Origin: Clostridia bacterium
Lineage (GTDB): Bacteria; Bacillota; Clostridia; Oscillospirales; Acutalibacteraceae
Length of the DNA stretch: 61,124 nucleotides
Direction of reading: 5' to 3'
Assembly (NCBI GenBank): GCA_017399175.1
Contig: JAFQEE010000056.1
Span: 1-61,124 of the forward strand
Shown: positions 17,585-25,487 of the stretch, piece after piece
Numbering within the stretch: the stretch's first letter is position 1
Layout of the letters: every line of letters starts with the position of its first letter
Program-made: the position numbers and the translations under genes
The notes under the pieces: model-generated
Told to the model about the DNA's origin: nothing
Database searches by the model: none
The model's input: the letters and a program-made list of their open reading frames with translations, nothing else

Positions 17585-19603
17585 TTATAGAGATTCTATT
17601 TCTCCACTCTTATATTTAAAAATTCTTAATGCATCGGCTAATTCAACTTTTCCGTTTTTATCAGTATCTGCTGCTTTTAAGGCAGTTTGTGAAAGAGTAA
17701 TTTCGTTTGTTTTATACTTAAAAATCATAAGTGCGTCAGAAATAGTAACCTGTCCATCTGCATCAATATCACCAACGATAACACTGTTTGAAACAATTAC
17801 CTTACAGGTTGCTGTATATGTACCAACCTTTGCTGTAATTGTCGCTTCACCTTTTCCGACTGCAATAACTTCTCCATTGTTTACTTTAGCAACCGAGGAA
17901 TCGGAAGATGTCCATACTACAGATTTGTTATTGGTTGTATTTGACGGATTATATTTAACAGTTAAAGTTTTTGACTCACCATTAAACATTGATAATTCAT
18001 TTTTATCAAGAGAAATACCTTTTAATGGAATAATATTTTCAGTGCTTCTTATAATATCAATATAATATGTTCTTGTATTACCGTTTTCTGCTTTAACAAT
18101 TACTTTATGTGAATTGGTTCCGCTTGACAACTCAACTTTACCTATACCTGTAATTGTTGCCTTTGAATTTACTGATTTAGCAGTTATGTTAACAGAAGAA
18201 ACTGATTCAGCAACGGTAACAGAATATCCTGACGTCTTACCACCGTCAAATTCAAATGTGCAACCTTCAACGGTCAATGAACTTAACCAGTTATTAGGAC
18301 TTGCATCACTTTTCTTTGGAAGTTGACATGCTTTTGAAGGCATATTTTTATAATAAGGAATAACAAAGACATATGATAAATCAAGAATATTCAAGCTTTT
18401 GTATGATTTGAAAATATCTTCTGATTCTTGATATGGAGCCATAATATTAGTCATATATTGATGAGTCCAGACTTTTTTTACAACATTAAATTTTTGATAG
18501 TATAATGTATCCTGTCCTTTATCAATATAACCTGTGCCAATCCATTTTGCACCGCCCACAATAGCTTTATAAGGTGTATTCCAAGGAAGATTATATCTCT
18601 CATCAGTAGTTGCTGCGTATTTCAAGCCGTTTGCAACCGGGTCAGAACCGCTATTTGCACCGATATTATAATAATTATAATACCCTGAAGAACCATTAAC
18701 AGAACCACTTGTACCGCTTGTACCAACTTCCTGAATTGCTCTTGAAGCGAGATGATATGGACTTACCCCTGACGTTTTTGCTGCGTCCATAAATGCCTGT
18801 GCATATGATACTTCTTCACCATCAAAGTTCGTAATGGTTTTATCAACCATAAATGAACTTTTTAAAATAGATTCAATACCTTCAATAGTATGAGCTTTTT
18901 CATCATACTTCAAAGACTCAAACATAAAAATGCTTTCGTCAGTCATAAAGTTTCTCGGGTCCATATAGTATTCAATTGTTTGTGTATTTGCCTGATACCA
19001 ACGACCTGCATCCTGTGCAATAAACTTGTCAGTTCGCCAATTGTATGCCCCTGATTCAGTAGAACGATATGAAATAGGAAAAACATTTTCAATAAGACTT
19101 CTGCCAATATAACCTTGTGCATCTTTTGTAAAAAGATTTGACCATTCAATCCCTGTATCATAAAATACAAATTTCCAATCAGGATGTTCTTCCTTTAGAT
19201 TTTTTATATATTCCTTATATAATTCAGGAACACCATCTAAAACAACACCAGAAGTATCTGTAACTTTTTCTTTAACATAATTTGTAGGAACATAACCTTC
19301 ATATGATTTTCCACTATATGTAAACTTGATTTTATACCATGTGGTATAATTATCATCGCCAAGAGAATTTACTTTTTCAATAATTGTAACAGTATCATTT
19401 GTATGTAAATTTATTGTTGTGTCATTATGCTTTAAAATATTTTCAGTTGAAACAGTTGTAGGAGTTGTTCTTACTCTCAAACTGTCATGTGTTATGTATC
19501 CTGTTTTTGTTGCAGCAGAAGCAGAAAAAACAAAGGAGAATGAAAATAAAATTGAAATAATTAAAACAATAGAAATAAAACTTCTGAATTTTTTATTTTG
19601 CAT
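17585..19603 (-). CDS. Secreted N-acetylglucosaminidase with SH3, Ig-like and dockerin domains
   Basis: A 672-residue exported multidomain peptidoglycan hydrolase. In order: signal peptide (1-32), bacterial SH3 domain (about 35-108), a LytG/GH73-like glucosaminidase domain (about 115-420) with SRAIQEVG holding the likely catalytic Glu, a cadherin-like beta domain (about 440-520) and a BIG2 Ig-like domain (about 525-605). A type I dockerin closes the protein (about 610-672), with two Asp/Asn calcium loops (DIDADGQVTISD and DTDKNGKVELAD). The dockerin predicts binding to a cohesin-bearing scaffold. ATG 19603 is preferred to GTG 19612 because AGGA is then correctly spaced. Confidence 0.87.
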   Translation of the reverse strand: MQNKKFRSFISIVLIISILFSFSFVFSASAATKTGYITHDSLRVRTTPTTVSTENILKHNDTTINLHTNDTVTIIEKVNSLGDDNYTTWYKIKFTYSGKSYEGYVPTNYVKEKVTDTSGVVLDGVPELYKEYIKNLKEEHPDWKFVFYDTGIEWSNLFTKDAQGYIGRSLIENVFPISYRSTESGAYNWRTDKFIAQDAGRWYQANTQTIEYYMDPRNFMTDESIFMFESLKYDEKAHTIEGIESILKSSFMVDKTITNFDGEEVSYAQAFMDAAKTSGVSPYHLASRAIQEVGTSGTSGSVNGSSGYYNYYNIGANSGSDPVANGLKYAATTDERYNLPWNTPYKAIVGGAKWIGTGYIDKGQDTLYYQKFNVVKKVWTHQYMTNIMAPYQESEDIFKSYKSLNILDLSYVFVIPYYKNMPSKACQLPKKSDASPNNWLSSLTVEGCTFEFDGGKTSGYSVTVAESVSSVNITAKSVNSKATITGIGKVELSSGTNSHKVIVKAENGNTRTYYIDIIRSTENIIPLKGISLDKNELSMFNGESKTLTVKYNPSNTTNNKSVVWTSSDSSVAKVNNGEVIAVGKGEATITAKVGTYTATCKVIVSNSVIVGDIDADGQVTISDALMIFKYKTNEITLSQTALKAADTDKNGKVELADALRIFKYKSGEIESL

Positions 19604-19634
19604 TCTGCTCACATCCTTAATCTATTTTGACAAT

Positions 19635-19663
19635 ATTTTACCAAAAATCTTATTAATCGTCAA
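19635..19663 (-). promoter_or_regulatory. Promoter of the glucosaminidase gene
   Basis: On the minus strand TTGACG (19663-19658), 17 bp, TAAAAT (19640-19635), a near-consensus vegetative promoter 31 bp before the start codon. Confidence 0.68.
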
Positions 19664-19715
19664 GTTGGATAATATTTCCATTAATTTTAAATAAAAATAT
19701 TTTTTTCAAAAACTA

Positions 19716-19743
19716 TTGACAATATAAATTTTCATGTTATAAT
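19716..19743 (+). promoter_or_regulatory. Consensus sigma-A promoter of the Fur-family gene
   Basis: TTGACA (19716-19721), 16 bp, TATAAT (19738-19743): both hexamers are perfect. The Fur-like operator starts inside the -10 element. Confidence 0.82.
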
Positions 19744-19759
19744 AATGATAATCATTACT
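19741..19759 (+). promoter_or_regulatory. Fur/PerR-type operator
   Basis: The 19 bp at 19741-19759 match the classical Fur box (GATAATGATAATCATTATC) at 16 positions by eye. The site covers the -10 box and the transcription start region, so bound repressor would block initiation; autoregulation by the gene just downstream is the simple reading. Confidence 0.78.
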
Positions 19760-19777
19760 GATAGTGAGGTGAATGAA

Positions 19778-20158
19778 ATGGCAATAGAGAGAAAAAGCAA
19801 ACAGCGTGATGCTATAATTAACGAGCTATGTTCACGCTTTGACCATCCGACTGCTATGGATTTATATCTTTCAGTTCGTGAGATAATACCTAATATAAGT
19901 TTAGGAACGTTGTATAGAAATCTTACTCAACTTGAAGAAAATGGTATGGTTTTAAGAATTCCAGACGGCTCGACAGACCGTTTTGACGGAAATGTCAATC
20001 CTCATGCTCATTTCAAATGCACAACTTGCGGTAATGTTTATGATTTGATGAATTTCAATATTAACTCTCTCACCTTTTCTGATGAGATAATAAACAAAGT
20101 TACTAATTACAGTTTAATGGCCTTTGGCTTATGTAAAAATTGTAATAAAATAAATTAA
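19778..20158 (+). CDS. Fur-family metal/peroxide-responsive repressor (PerR-like)
   Basis: A 126-residue Fur-family regulator. The winged-helix domain (about 1-75) contains [14 protein letters not shown] and SLGTLYRNL, the recognition helix. The C-terminal dimer domain has [10 protein letters not shown] and a second CxxC (CKNC) for structural zinc. The HAHF metal site and association with rubrerythrin favour a PerR-like peroxide sensor over Fur, but this is inference. The upstream in-frame extension is rejected because ATG 19778 has GTGAGGTGA 6 nt before it. It has its own promoter with a Fur-like operator; the rubrerythrin follows after 25 bp. Confidence 0.88.
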   Translation: MAIERKSKQRDAIINELCSRFDHPTAMDLYLSVREIIPNISLGTLYRNLTQLEENGMVLRIPDGSTDRFDGNVNPHAHFKCTTCGNVYDLMNFNINSLTFSDEIINKVTNYSLMAFGLCKNCNKIN

Positions 20159-20183
20159 AATTATATTTTTGGAGGAAAAAGAA

Positions 20184-20729
20184 ATGAAAAAATTTGTATG
20201 TTCAGTTTGCGGTTATGTTCACGAAGGAGATTCAGCTCCTGAAAGATGCCCACAGTGTAAAGTTCCTGCTGACAAATTCAACGAAGTTAAAGAAGACGAA
20301 AGAACTTGGGCTGCAGAACATGTTATAGGTGTTGCTAAGGGTGTTTCAGAAGACATTATTATGGACCTTCGAGCAAACTTCGAAGGTGAATGCTCAGAAG
20401 TTGGTATGTACCTTGCTATGGCAAGAGTTGCTCATCGTGAAGGTTATCCTGAAATCGGTCTTTACTGGGAAAAAGCAGCATATGAAGAAGCAGAACACGC
20501 TGCAAAATTTGCAGAGCTCCTTGGTGAAGTTGTAACAGACAGCACAAAGAAAAATCTTGAAATGAGAGTTGACGCTGAAAACGGTGCAACAATGGGTAAA
20601 TTTGACCTTGCAAAGCGCGCAAAGGAACAGGGACTTGACGCTATTCACGACACAGTTCATGAAATGGCTCGTGACGAGGCAAGACACGGTAAGGCTTTTG
20701 AAGGTCTTCTTAGGAGATATTTTGGTTAA
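20184..20729 (+). CDS. Reverse rubrerythrin (NADH peroxidase component)
   Basis: A 181-residue protein. A short N-terminal rubredoxin-like domain with two CxxC pairs (CSVCGY, CPQCK) precedes a rubrerythrin diiron four-helix bundle: E-rich segments [18 protein letters not shown] and a C-terminal DEARHG motif. The rubredoxin-first order defines reverse rubrerythrin, which reduces hydrogen peroxide in anaerobes. ATG 20184 has TTGGAGG upstream and is preferred to the TTG inside that site. Co-transcription with the PerR-like gene implies peroxide-induced expression. Codon choice looks like a highly expressed gene. Confidence 0.92.
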   Translation: MKKFVCSVCGYVHEGDSAPERCPQCKVPADKFNEVKEDERTWAAEHVIGVAKGVSEDIIMDLRANFEGECSEVGMYLAMARVAHREGYPEIGLYWEKAAYEEAEHAAKFAELLGEVVTDSTKKNLEMRVDAENGATMGKFDLAKRAKEQGLDAIHDTVHEMARDEARHGKAFEGLLRRYFG

Positions 20730-20755
20730 TAACCTATTTCAATATATAAATAATT

Positions 20756-20782
20756 AAGAGTGGCTTTTCAGCCACTCTTTTT
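20756..20782 (+). terminator. Terminator after rubrerythrin
   Basis: A 10-bp stem (AAGAGTGGCT 20756-20765 with AGCCACTCTT 20770-20779) is followed by TTTTTAATT. Confidence 0.85.
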
Positions 20783-20878
20783 AATTAAAATATTATATAT
20801 AATTTTTAATAGAATAACTCTGAAATTGATTTTACTTTTCGAATCCTTTTTCTTTATAGATTAAATTATTAACTTTAT

Positions 20879-23503
20879 CTACTTCAACATACCGTGATAT
20901 CTGCCCATCCAATATGGAAGAGTGTATGTTGTAGAGCCTTCCATTTCGTAAGGTGAATGGGCACCGTCGAGCCTGAAGGTCAGACTGTTGAACTTATGGA
21001 GAGAACGCTCATCCGGAGCAGCAACCTTCCATTGAAGTCTTGACACACTAAAAACAACACCTATGAGCCTGATAATTTCACTGTTACTTCTCCAGAACAA
21101 CGGTTTCACCACATTCGGGTCATAACTGAGCTCGTTTGTACCACCAACTCCACAATCCTCTTCAAGGTCAAGTTCTCTGATATCATCTCGGTTTTCATTT
21201 GTTGCAAGGTATTTTATTGTTTCAATCGGATGACGTGAAAGTGACCACGCAGCAGTATCAATAAGTCTGTTTCCATAATAGTCTGTCTTTTCTTCATCAG
21301 GATAAGCAAGCTGATAGATATAATACCAAAGAGGATTTTCGCTGAAGCTTATTGAATACCACCAATCATCAATACCCTCTCTGTAATAAGCGAGAAGTTC
21401 CTCATCGTCCTCCATCTGGAAAAGAAGGTAGTAAGCAAGCATAGCCATTTCTTCATCGGAATCGTTAAGAATCATACGATATACAGTCTTTATTGTTTTA
21501 GTTTCCATAAACGGTCTGAGCAAAAGTGGGATAACTTTTGATACACTTGCTGCGTATTCCATAATAGCCATTTTATAGCGTTCCCAGTTCTGGGTCATAA
21601 TCGTTGCATATTCATATGCAGGGTCGAGGGCCGCCATACGATATTCATCTTCCCATTTTTGATTGCCTGTCACATAAGCAGCAAGTTTGAATACTGTCAG
21701 AAGAACTGCTGACTGAAGAGGAGCACCACCTAAAGCCTGACCGTTATGGAAGTATGTTCTGTTAAACTTTCCCCAGGTTGTAGGCTGGCCTGTTCCGTCA
21801 CAAAGACAATATCCGTTATCAACAAGATGCTGAGCAAACTTTTCTATTGTATTTACAATAAGTGCTTTCAGTTCAGGGTCTTCCTCGCCAAGAATATCGT
21901 AAGCTAACTTATAAATAAATAGATGTCCGATAATTTCGTCTGCACTTGTATCGCCTTTATACACAATGTCAGTTAAATCATAACCACTACCCACAAGGTC
22001 GTTCCAAAGTCTTTCCGGCAATTCACCGGAAGCGTCAACAACAACGCCTCTTAAATTTTCACCGTGAAGAAGGTATTCATCATCAGAAGGGTCTAATGTT
22101 GAAACACCTGTTGCCGTACCGTCACCATTGTGACTCCAATAAATATTACCGTCAAGAGCAAAATTTTCTTCCCGGAGAGAATATGTTCTTGCCCAGAAGC
22201 CTTCAAGAAGTCTTGTTCTTTTTGCATACTGATTATCTGTTTCAGCAGACGGTAATGTCCATGAATCAGGATTGAGAAGCGCAAGGTGGTCATCGGACAT
22301 AATGTATGTACGACGACCGATATTCATATAAGTTTTATTCATTTTTTCAAAAGAATCTGCAGGACTGCTGTCGGGAACGTTCTGAGAATAATCTCCGCCT
22401 TCAACAAGAGCTTCACTTGTATAATATTTACCCATATTCAGGTCTGTAACATTACCGTTTCTTTGTGCTCTTACATAACCTTCTGTAGTGCCTTGACGCA
22501 TTGAAATATATGTAAGGAAGAGAACAGCCTCTGTTGAAAGAGTTGCAGTTTTTCGAGCTTTTTCAATTTCCTCGACAGTTGCATTCGGGTCGTCACGAAG
22601 AACTGCATAGCGCATAAGCTCACCTGCACCATACATAGAAGTCCACAAACCATCATTGTCGGTTTCTGACGGAACAAAGTCACCGATAGCTTCGTTGTAG
22701 TATGAATTTGCTACCATACCGCGTCTTGCAACATCTTCCTGAGTGTTTTCGCTCATAATTGCAGCTTTGTCAGTACCATTCATTTCAATCATTTCAATAT
22801 GAGTATAACCTTCAGCCATAACTGTCCAGATACCGTTTCCTCCGTCAGAGAAAATAGCAAGAACATTTCCGTTACCGGAATCAGCACTGAAAAAATATCT
22901 GTCACCCATAAATCGCTGTTCGATATCACGGGAATTAGTTGCGTTGTTATCTGTACGAAGAACACCATAATCGGTAATTTCCCACACTGCACCATCATCA
23001 GCAGTTACGGTTTTAGCGTCCTGATAAGTACTTTCGTCCTTCACATTTGCAGGAACATCTGCACTGTCACTTTTTTTGTAACGAGTAACGATTTTCTGAA
23101 GAACATCGTTTTCATCTTCAGCTTCACCGTTGTAGTCTGTCTTGCCCTTGTTTGAATCCTTAATTTTTGTAGGTGTTTTTGTTACTGTGAGAACAGCAGA
23201 AGATGTGAGTCCGTCAGAAGTTTGTGCAGTAACAGTAACTGTACCTTCTTTGAGTGCTGTTACTCTGCCCCATTCATCAACAGATGCAATTTCTTCTGGC
23301 TGTGTACTCCATGTGAGAACTCTGTTTGTAACATCGGACGAGAAAACTGCTTCAACAGTTCTTGAATCACCTATGTCCATTTCCCAATTCTGGGGAACAA
23401 CTAACCTGAGTGTGTCTTTGTCCTTGAAACTTAATGCGAAAGCAGGGACACACGCTGACAACAGCATAACGATTGAAAGAATCAATGCAATTATTTTTTT
23501 CAT
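20879..23503 (-). CDS. Large secreted protein with Ig-like (BIG2) domain, function unknown
   Basis: An 874-residue exported protein. It has a signal peptide (about 1-23, with a possible lipobox-like LLSAC but no clear mature lipid site) and a BIG2 domain (about 30-110; WSTQPEEIASVDEWGRVTAL is typical). A charged linker follows (about 112-160), then a beta-rich part, and an alpha-helical region from about 500 that looks like a helical toroid (VDNGYCLCDGTGQPTTWGKF is its most striking segment). I know similar helical regions in uncharacterised secreted proteins but no activity. Base composition looks clearly more G+C-rich than flanking genes. It has its own promoter and AAGGAG. Confidence 0.75.
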   Translation of the reverse strand: MKKIIALILSIVMLLSACVPAFALSFKDKDTLRLVVPQNWEMDIGDSRTVEAVFSSDVTNRVLTWSTQPEEIASVDEWGRVTALKEGTVTVTAQTSDGLTSSAVLTVTKTPTKIKDSNKGKTDYNGEAEDENDVLQKIVTRYKKSDSADVPANVKDESTYQDAKTVTADDGAVWEITDYGVLRTDNNATNSRDIEQRFMGDRYFFSADSGNGNVLAIFSDGGNGIWTVMAEGYTHIEMIEMNGTDKAAIMSENTQEDVARRGMVANSYYNEAIGDFVPSETDNDGLWTSMYGAGELMRYAVLRDDPNATVEEIEKARKTATLSTEAVLFLTYISMRQGTTEGYVRAQRNGNVTDLNMGKYYTSEALVEGGDYSQNVPDSSPADSFEKMNKTYMNIGRRTYIMSDDHLALLNPDSWTLPSAETDNQYAKRTRLLEGFWARTYSLREENFALDGNIYWSHNGDGTATGVSTLDPSDDEYLLHGENLRGVVVDASGELPERLWNDLVGSGYDLTDIVYKGDTSADEIIGHLFIYKLAYDILGEEDPELKALIVNTIEKFAQHLVDNGYCLCDGTGQPTTWGKFNRTYFHNGQALGGAPLQSAVLLTVFKLAAYVTGNQKWEDEYRMAALDPAYEYATIMTQNWERYKMAIMEYAASVSKVIPLLLRPFMETKTIKTVYRMILNDSDEEMAMLAYYLLFQMEDDEELLAYYREGIDDWWYSISFSENPLWYYIYQLAYPDEEKTDYYGNRLIDTAAWSLSRHPIETIKYLATNENRDDIRELDLEEDCGVGGTNELSYDPNVVKPLFWRSNSEIIRLIGVVFSVSRLQWKVAAPDERSLHKFNSLTFRLDGAHSPYEMEGSTTYTLPYWMGRYHGMLK

Positions 23504-23551
23504 ATTTATTCTCCTTAATTAACGACATATCAGGATGTTACTTATGATATA

Positions 23552-23580
23552 ATTTTAACATTGACATAAAAGAATTGCAA
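23552..23580 (-). promoter_or_regulatory. Promoter of the secreted Ig-like protein gene
   Basis: On the minus strand TTGCAA (23580-23575), 17 bp, TAAAAT (23557-23552), 48 bp upstream of the start codon. Confidence 0.65.
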
Positions 23581-23645
23581 CAGTTTTGACTCAATAACTT
23601 TGGTTTATTAAGAGACACCTATAAATAACGTGTAATTTTATTATA

Positions 23646-23675
23646 CAAAAATATCCACCCATATTGGGCGGATAT
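23646..23675 (-). terminator. Terminator at the end of the prkC-thiN-spoVM operon
   Basis: An inverted repeat 23651-23660 / 23666-23675 (ATATCCGCCC with GGGTGGATAT on the minus strand, one G-T pair) is followed by a T run. It begins 3 bp after the spoVM stop. Confidence 0.83.
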
Positions 23676-23678
23676 TTT

Positions 23679-23765
23679 TTACTGTATTTCTGTTTTTGGG
23701 ATACCGAATAATTTTCGCAATATTCCACCTAAAAATTTTGGACTTTTCATTACAACAACTTTCAT
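23679..23765 (-). CDS. spoVM: Stage V sporulation protein M (28-residue membrane peptide)
   Basis: The frame 23765 to 23679 encodes 28 residues: MKVVVMKSPKFLGGILRKLF then GIPKTEIQ. B. subtilis SpoVM is 26 residues and aligns without gaps from Met1. Lys2, Lys7, Pro9, Lys10, Phe11, Leu12, Gly13, Gly14, Ile15, Arg17 and Gly21 are identical, including Pro9, important for recognising the forespore membrane. SpoVM is an amphipathic peptide that marks the curved outer forespore membrane and recruits SpoIVA to start coat assembly; it also restrains FtsH. GGGGAGG lies 7 nt before the ATG. The position after thiN is as in B. subtilis. A terminator follows. Confidence 0.9.
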   Translation of the reverse strand: MKVVVMKSPKFLGGILRKLFGIPKTEIQ

Positions 23766-23778
23766 AAAAAGGCCTCCC

Positions 23779-23925
23779 CTAACCCCTGCAAAGAGATATT
23801 CCACACAGCACAATAGTTATTGCAAGAATGACTATTACAGCTTTTGCGGGAAGAATCAAAGATATTAATAATCCAAGTCCTAACGCAATAAAAACTATTC
23901 CTTTTGAGCCTTTTCTTCTTCCCAT
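23779..23925 (-). CDS. Small membrane protein of 48 residues
   Basis: The frame 23925 to 23779 gives a basic N terminus (MGRRKGSKG) and two hydrophobic helices (about 10-25 and 29-45) with a Pro-Ala-Lys turn between, ending CRG. AGGGAGGT stands 6 nt before the ATG, an excellent ribosome site, and the gene lies 13 bp ahead of spoVM. I do not recognise the family by name; context suggests a sporulation or envelope role. A TATAAT on the minus strand (23962-23957), without a good -35 at usual spacing, could mark an extra start for these two small genes, e.g. by a sporulation sigma factor. Confidence 0.72.
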   Translation of the reverse strand: MGRRKGSKGIVFIALGLGLLISLILPAKAVIVILAITIVLCGISLCRG

Positions 23926-23981
23926 AAAAATACCTCCCTGCATATGTATTTACTACATTATACGCAAGGAGGTTTTCTTTG

Positions 23982-24617
23982 TTACAATTGAGTTTCAATT
24001 ATAATTATTGTTCCGTTTTTTACTGATATTTCACCATAATCATCAATTATGTCGTTGCTTGTTCCTAATGCACCATTGAATGGGTCAAGTGTATAATCAT
24101 CAAGTGAATAATGAAATCCTTCTAATGTAACACCCGATGCGTTTCCACCATAAGCAAAAACCGAAATCTGTTGATTATCTTTTTTTGCAATTTTTATTGA
24201 AGAATTGGTAATGCTTCTGAAAATATGTTTATCATCAATAATTTCAAGTGATATACCTGATTTTGAGGCATTCGCCATTAAGGATATGTTAGCAAAAGTA
24301 TGTTCAAATCGTCCGCCTGTGCCACCAAAAATAACAAATGATTTAAAACCAAGTTTTACGCCCTCGTTAAAGGCTGCTAAACAGTCTGTAACATCTTTTT
24401 CAACAGGGAGTTTAATCGTATTCACATTTGCAGGGATGTGTTTAATTGAGTCAAAATCACCAATTAAAAGGTCAACGCGAATTACGGCTTCTTCTGCTAT
24501 ATCGAAACCACTATCAGCACAAATAACAAAATAATCAGATGTAATATTGGATTTTAAGATATCGACGGTACAATCTCCGCCGCCGATAATTATACATCTT
24601 TTATTTATATTTCCCAT
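23982..24617 (-). CDS. thiN: Thiamine pyrophosphokinase
   Basis: A 211-residue ThiN/TPK1-type enzyme that transfers pyrophosphate from ATP to thiamine to give thiamine diphosphate. Visible motifs: CADSGFDIAEEA and LLIGDFDSIKH in the catalytic domain, PVEKDVTDCLAAF with conserved acidic residues, and GGTGGRFEHTFANI; the C-terminal beta-sandwich holds thiamine (GTSNDI near the end). It overlaps rsgA by 13 bp. In B. subtilis rpe stands between rsgA and thiN; here it is missing. Confidence 0.93.
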   Translation of the reverse strand: MGNINKRCIIIGGGDCTVDILKSNITSDYFVICADSGFDIAEEAVIRVDLLIGDFDSIKHIPANVNTIKLPVEKDVTDCLAAFNEGVKLGFKSFVIFGGTGGRFEHTFANISLMANASKSGISLEIIDDKHIFRSITNSSIKIAKKDNQQISVFAYGGNASGVTLEGFHYSLDDYTLDPFNGALGTSNDIIDDYGEISVKNGTIIIIETQL

Positions 24618-25480
24618 TCTTTAATTTCCTTTGCCTGATTATACATCTGGATATAATTGTTATGTCGCACTTCGCTTATTTCACCGTTTTTAACCGCCTC
24701 ACAAATGGTACAGCCTTTATCATTAACATGAGCACATGATGTAAATTTACAAGTACCGAGATATTCTCTGAATTCTCTGAAACAATATGGCAAATCATCT
24801 TTCTTGATAACCTCTGTCTTTTCAAACTCAAAAGAAGAAAAACCCGGTGTATCAATAACATATCCACCACAAACATTAAAAAGTTGTGCCTGACGAGTTG
24901 TATGGCGACCTCGTCCCAATTTATCACTTATTGCAGCTGTTGATAAATTAAGTGTATTATCAAGTTTATTCAACAAGGTTGTTTTTCCAACACCCGAATT
25001 ACCGGTAAAAGCACTGATTTTACCACTCATAATTGATTTTATTTTATCAAGTGAATCATTATCATCAAGAGCAATAACAGTAATTCCTGAATTTTTATAA
25101 ACATTGAATATATCTTCATATGAAGACAAATCAGTTTTTGAAATGACAATATATGGTTCAATGTTTTTGTATTCAGCAGTTGCTATAAGCTTATCAATAA
25201 CAAAAAAGTTAGGTTTTGGTTCAACTGTTGAAACAACTATTATTAAATTGTCAATATTGGATACGGGCGGTCTGTTAAGTGAATTTTTCCTATCGCAGAT
25301 TAAATCAATGGTATTTTCTGCATTGTCATTAACAGTTATTTCTACTGTATCACCAACAAGAGGAGTAATCTTGTTTTTTCTGAAAATACCTCTTGCTTTA
25401 CATTCATATGTCGCATTGGCGACTTCAACATAATAGAAGCCGCCAATACCTTTTGTAATTATACCTTTATATTTTTCCAT
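24605..25480 (-). CDS. rsgA: Ribosome small-subunit GTPase RsgA
   Basis: A 291-residue circularly permuted GTPase that matures the 30S subunit. The N-terminal OB-fold (about 1-65) carries RNRPPVSNID-type G-domain entry, then SKTDL (G4) precedes GNSGVGKTTLLN (G1, near 160) and DTPGFSSFE (G3), the permuted order. The C-terminal zinc knuckle has CKFTSCAH...GCTICEA. It sits 8 bp behind prkC. The order prpC-prkC-rsgA is conserved across Bacillota. Confidence 0.95.
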   Translation of the reverse strand: MEKYKGIITKGIGGFYYVEVANATYECKARGIFRKNKITPLVGDTVEITVNDNAENTIDLICDRKNSLNRPPVSNIDNLIIVVSTVEPKPNFFVIDKLIATAEYKNIEPYIVISKTDLSSYEDIFNVYKNSGITVIALDDNDSLDKIKSIMSGKISAFTGNSGVGKTTLLNKLDNTLNLSTAAISDKLGRGRHTTRQAQLFNVCGGYVIDTPGFSSFEFEKTEVIKKDDLPYCFREFREYLGTCKFTSCAHVNDKGCTICEAVKNGEISEVRHNNYIQMYNQAKEIKEWEI

Positions 25481-25487
25481 AAATCAA

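Noticed and set aside
23762-23998. 78-codon minus-strand frame overlapping the spoVM region
   Set aside because: It crosses the thiN end and the 48-residue gene in another frame, has no ribosome site and gives a composition unlike a protein; the two small genes explain the region better.
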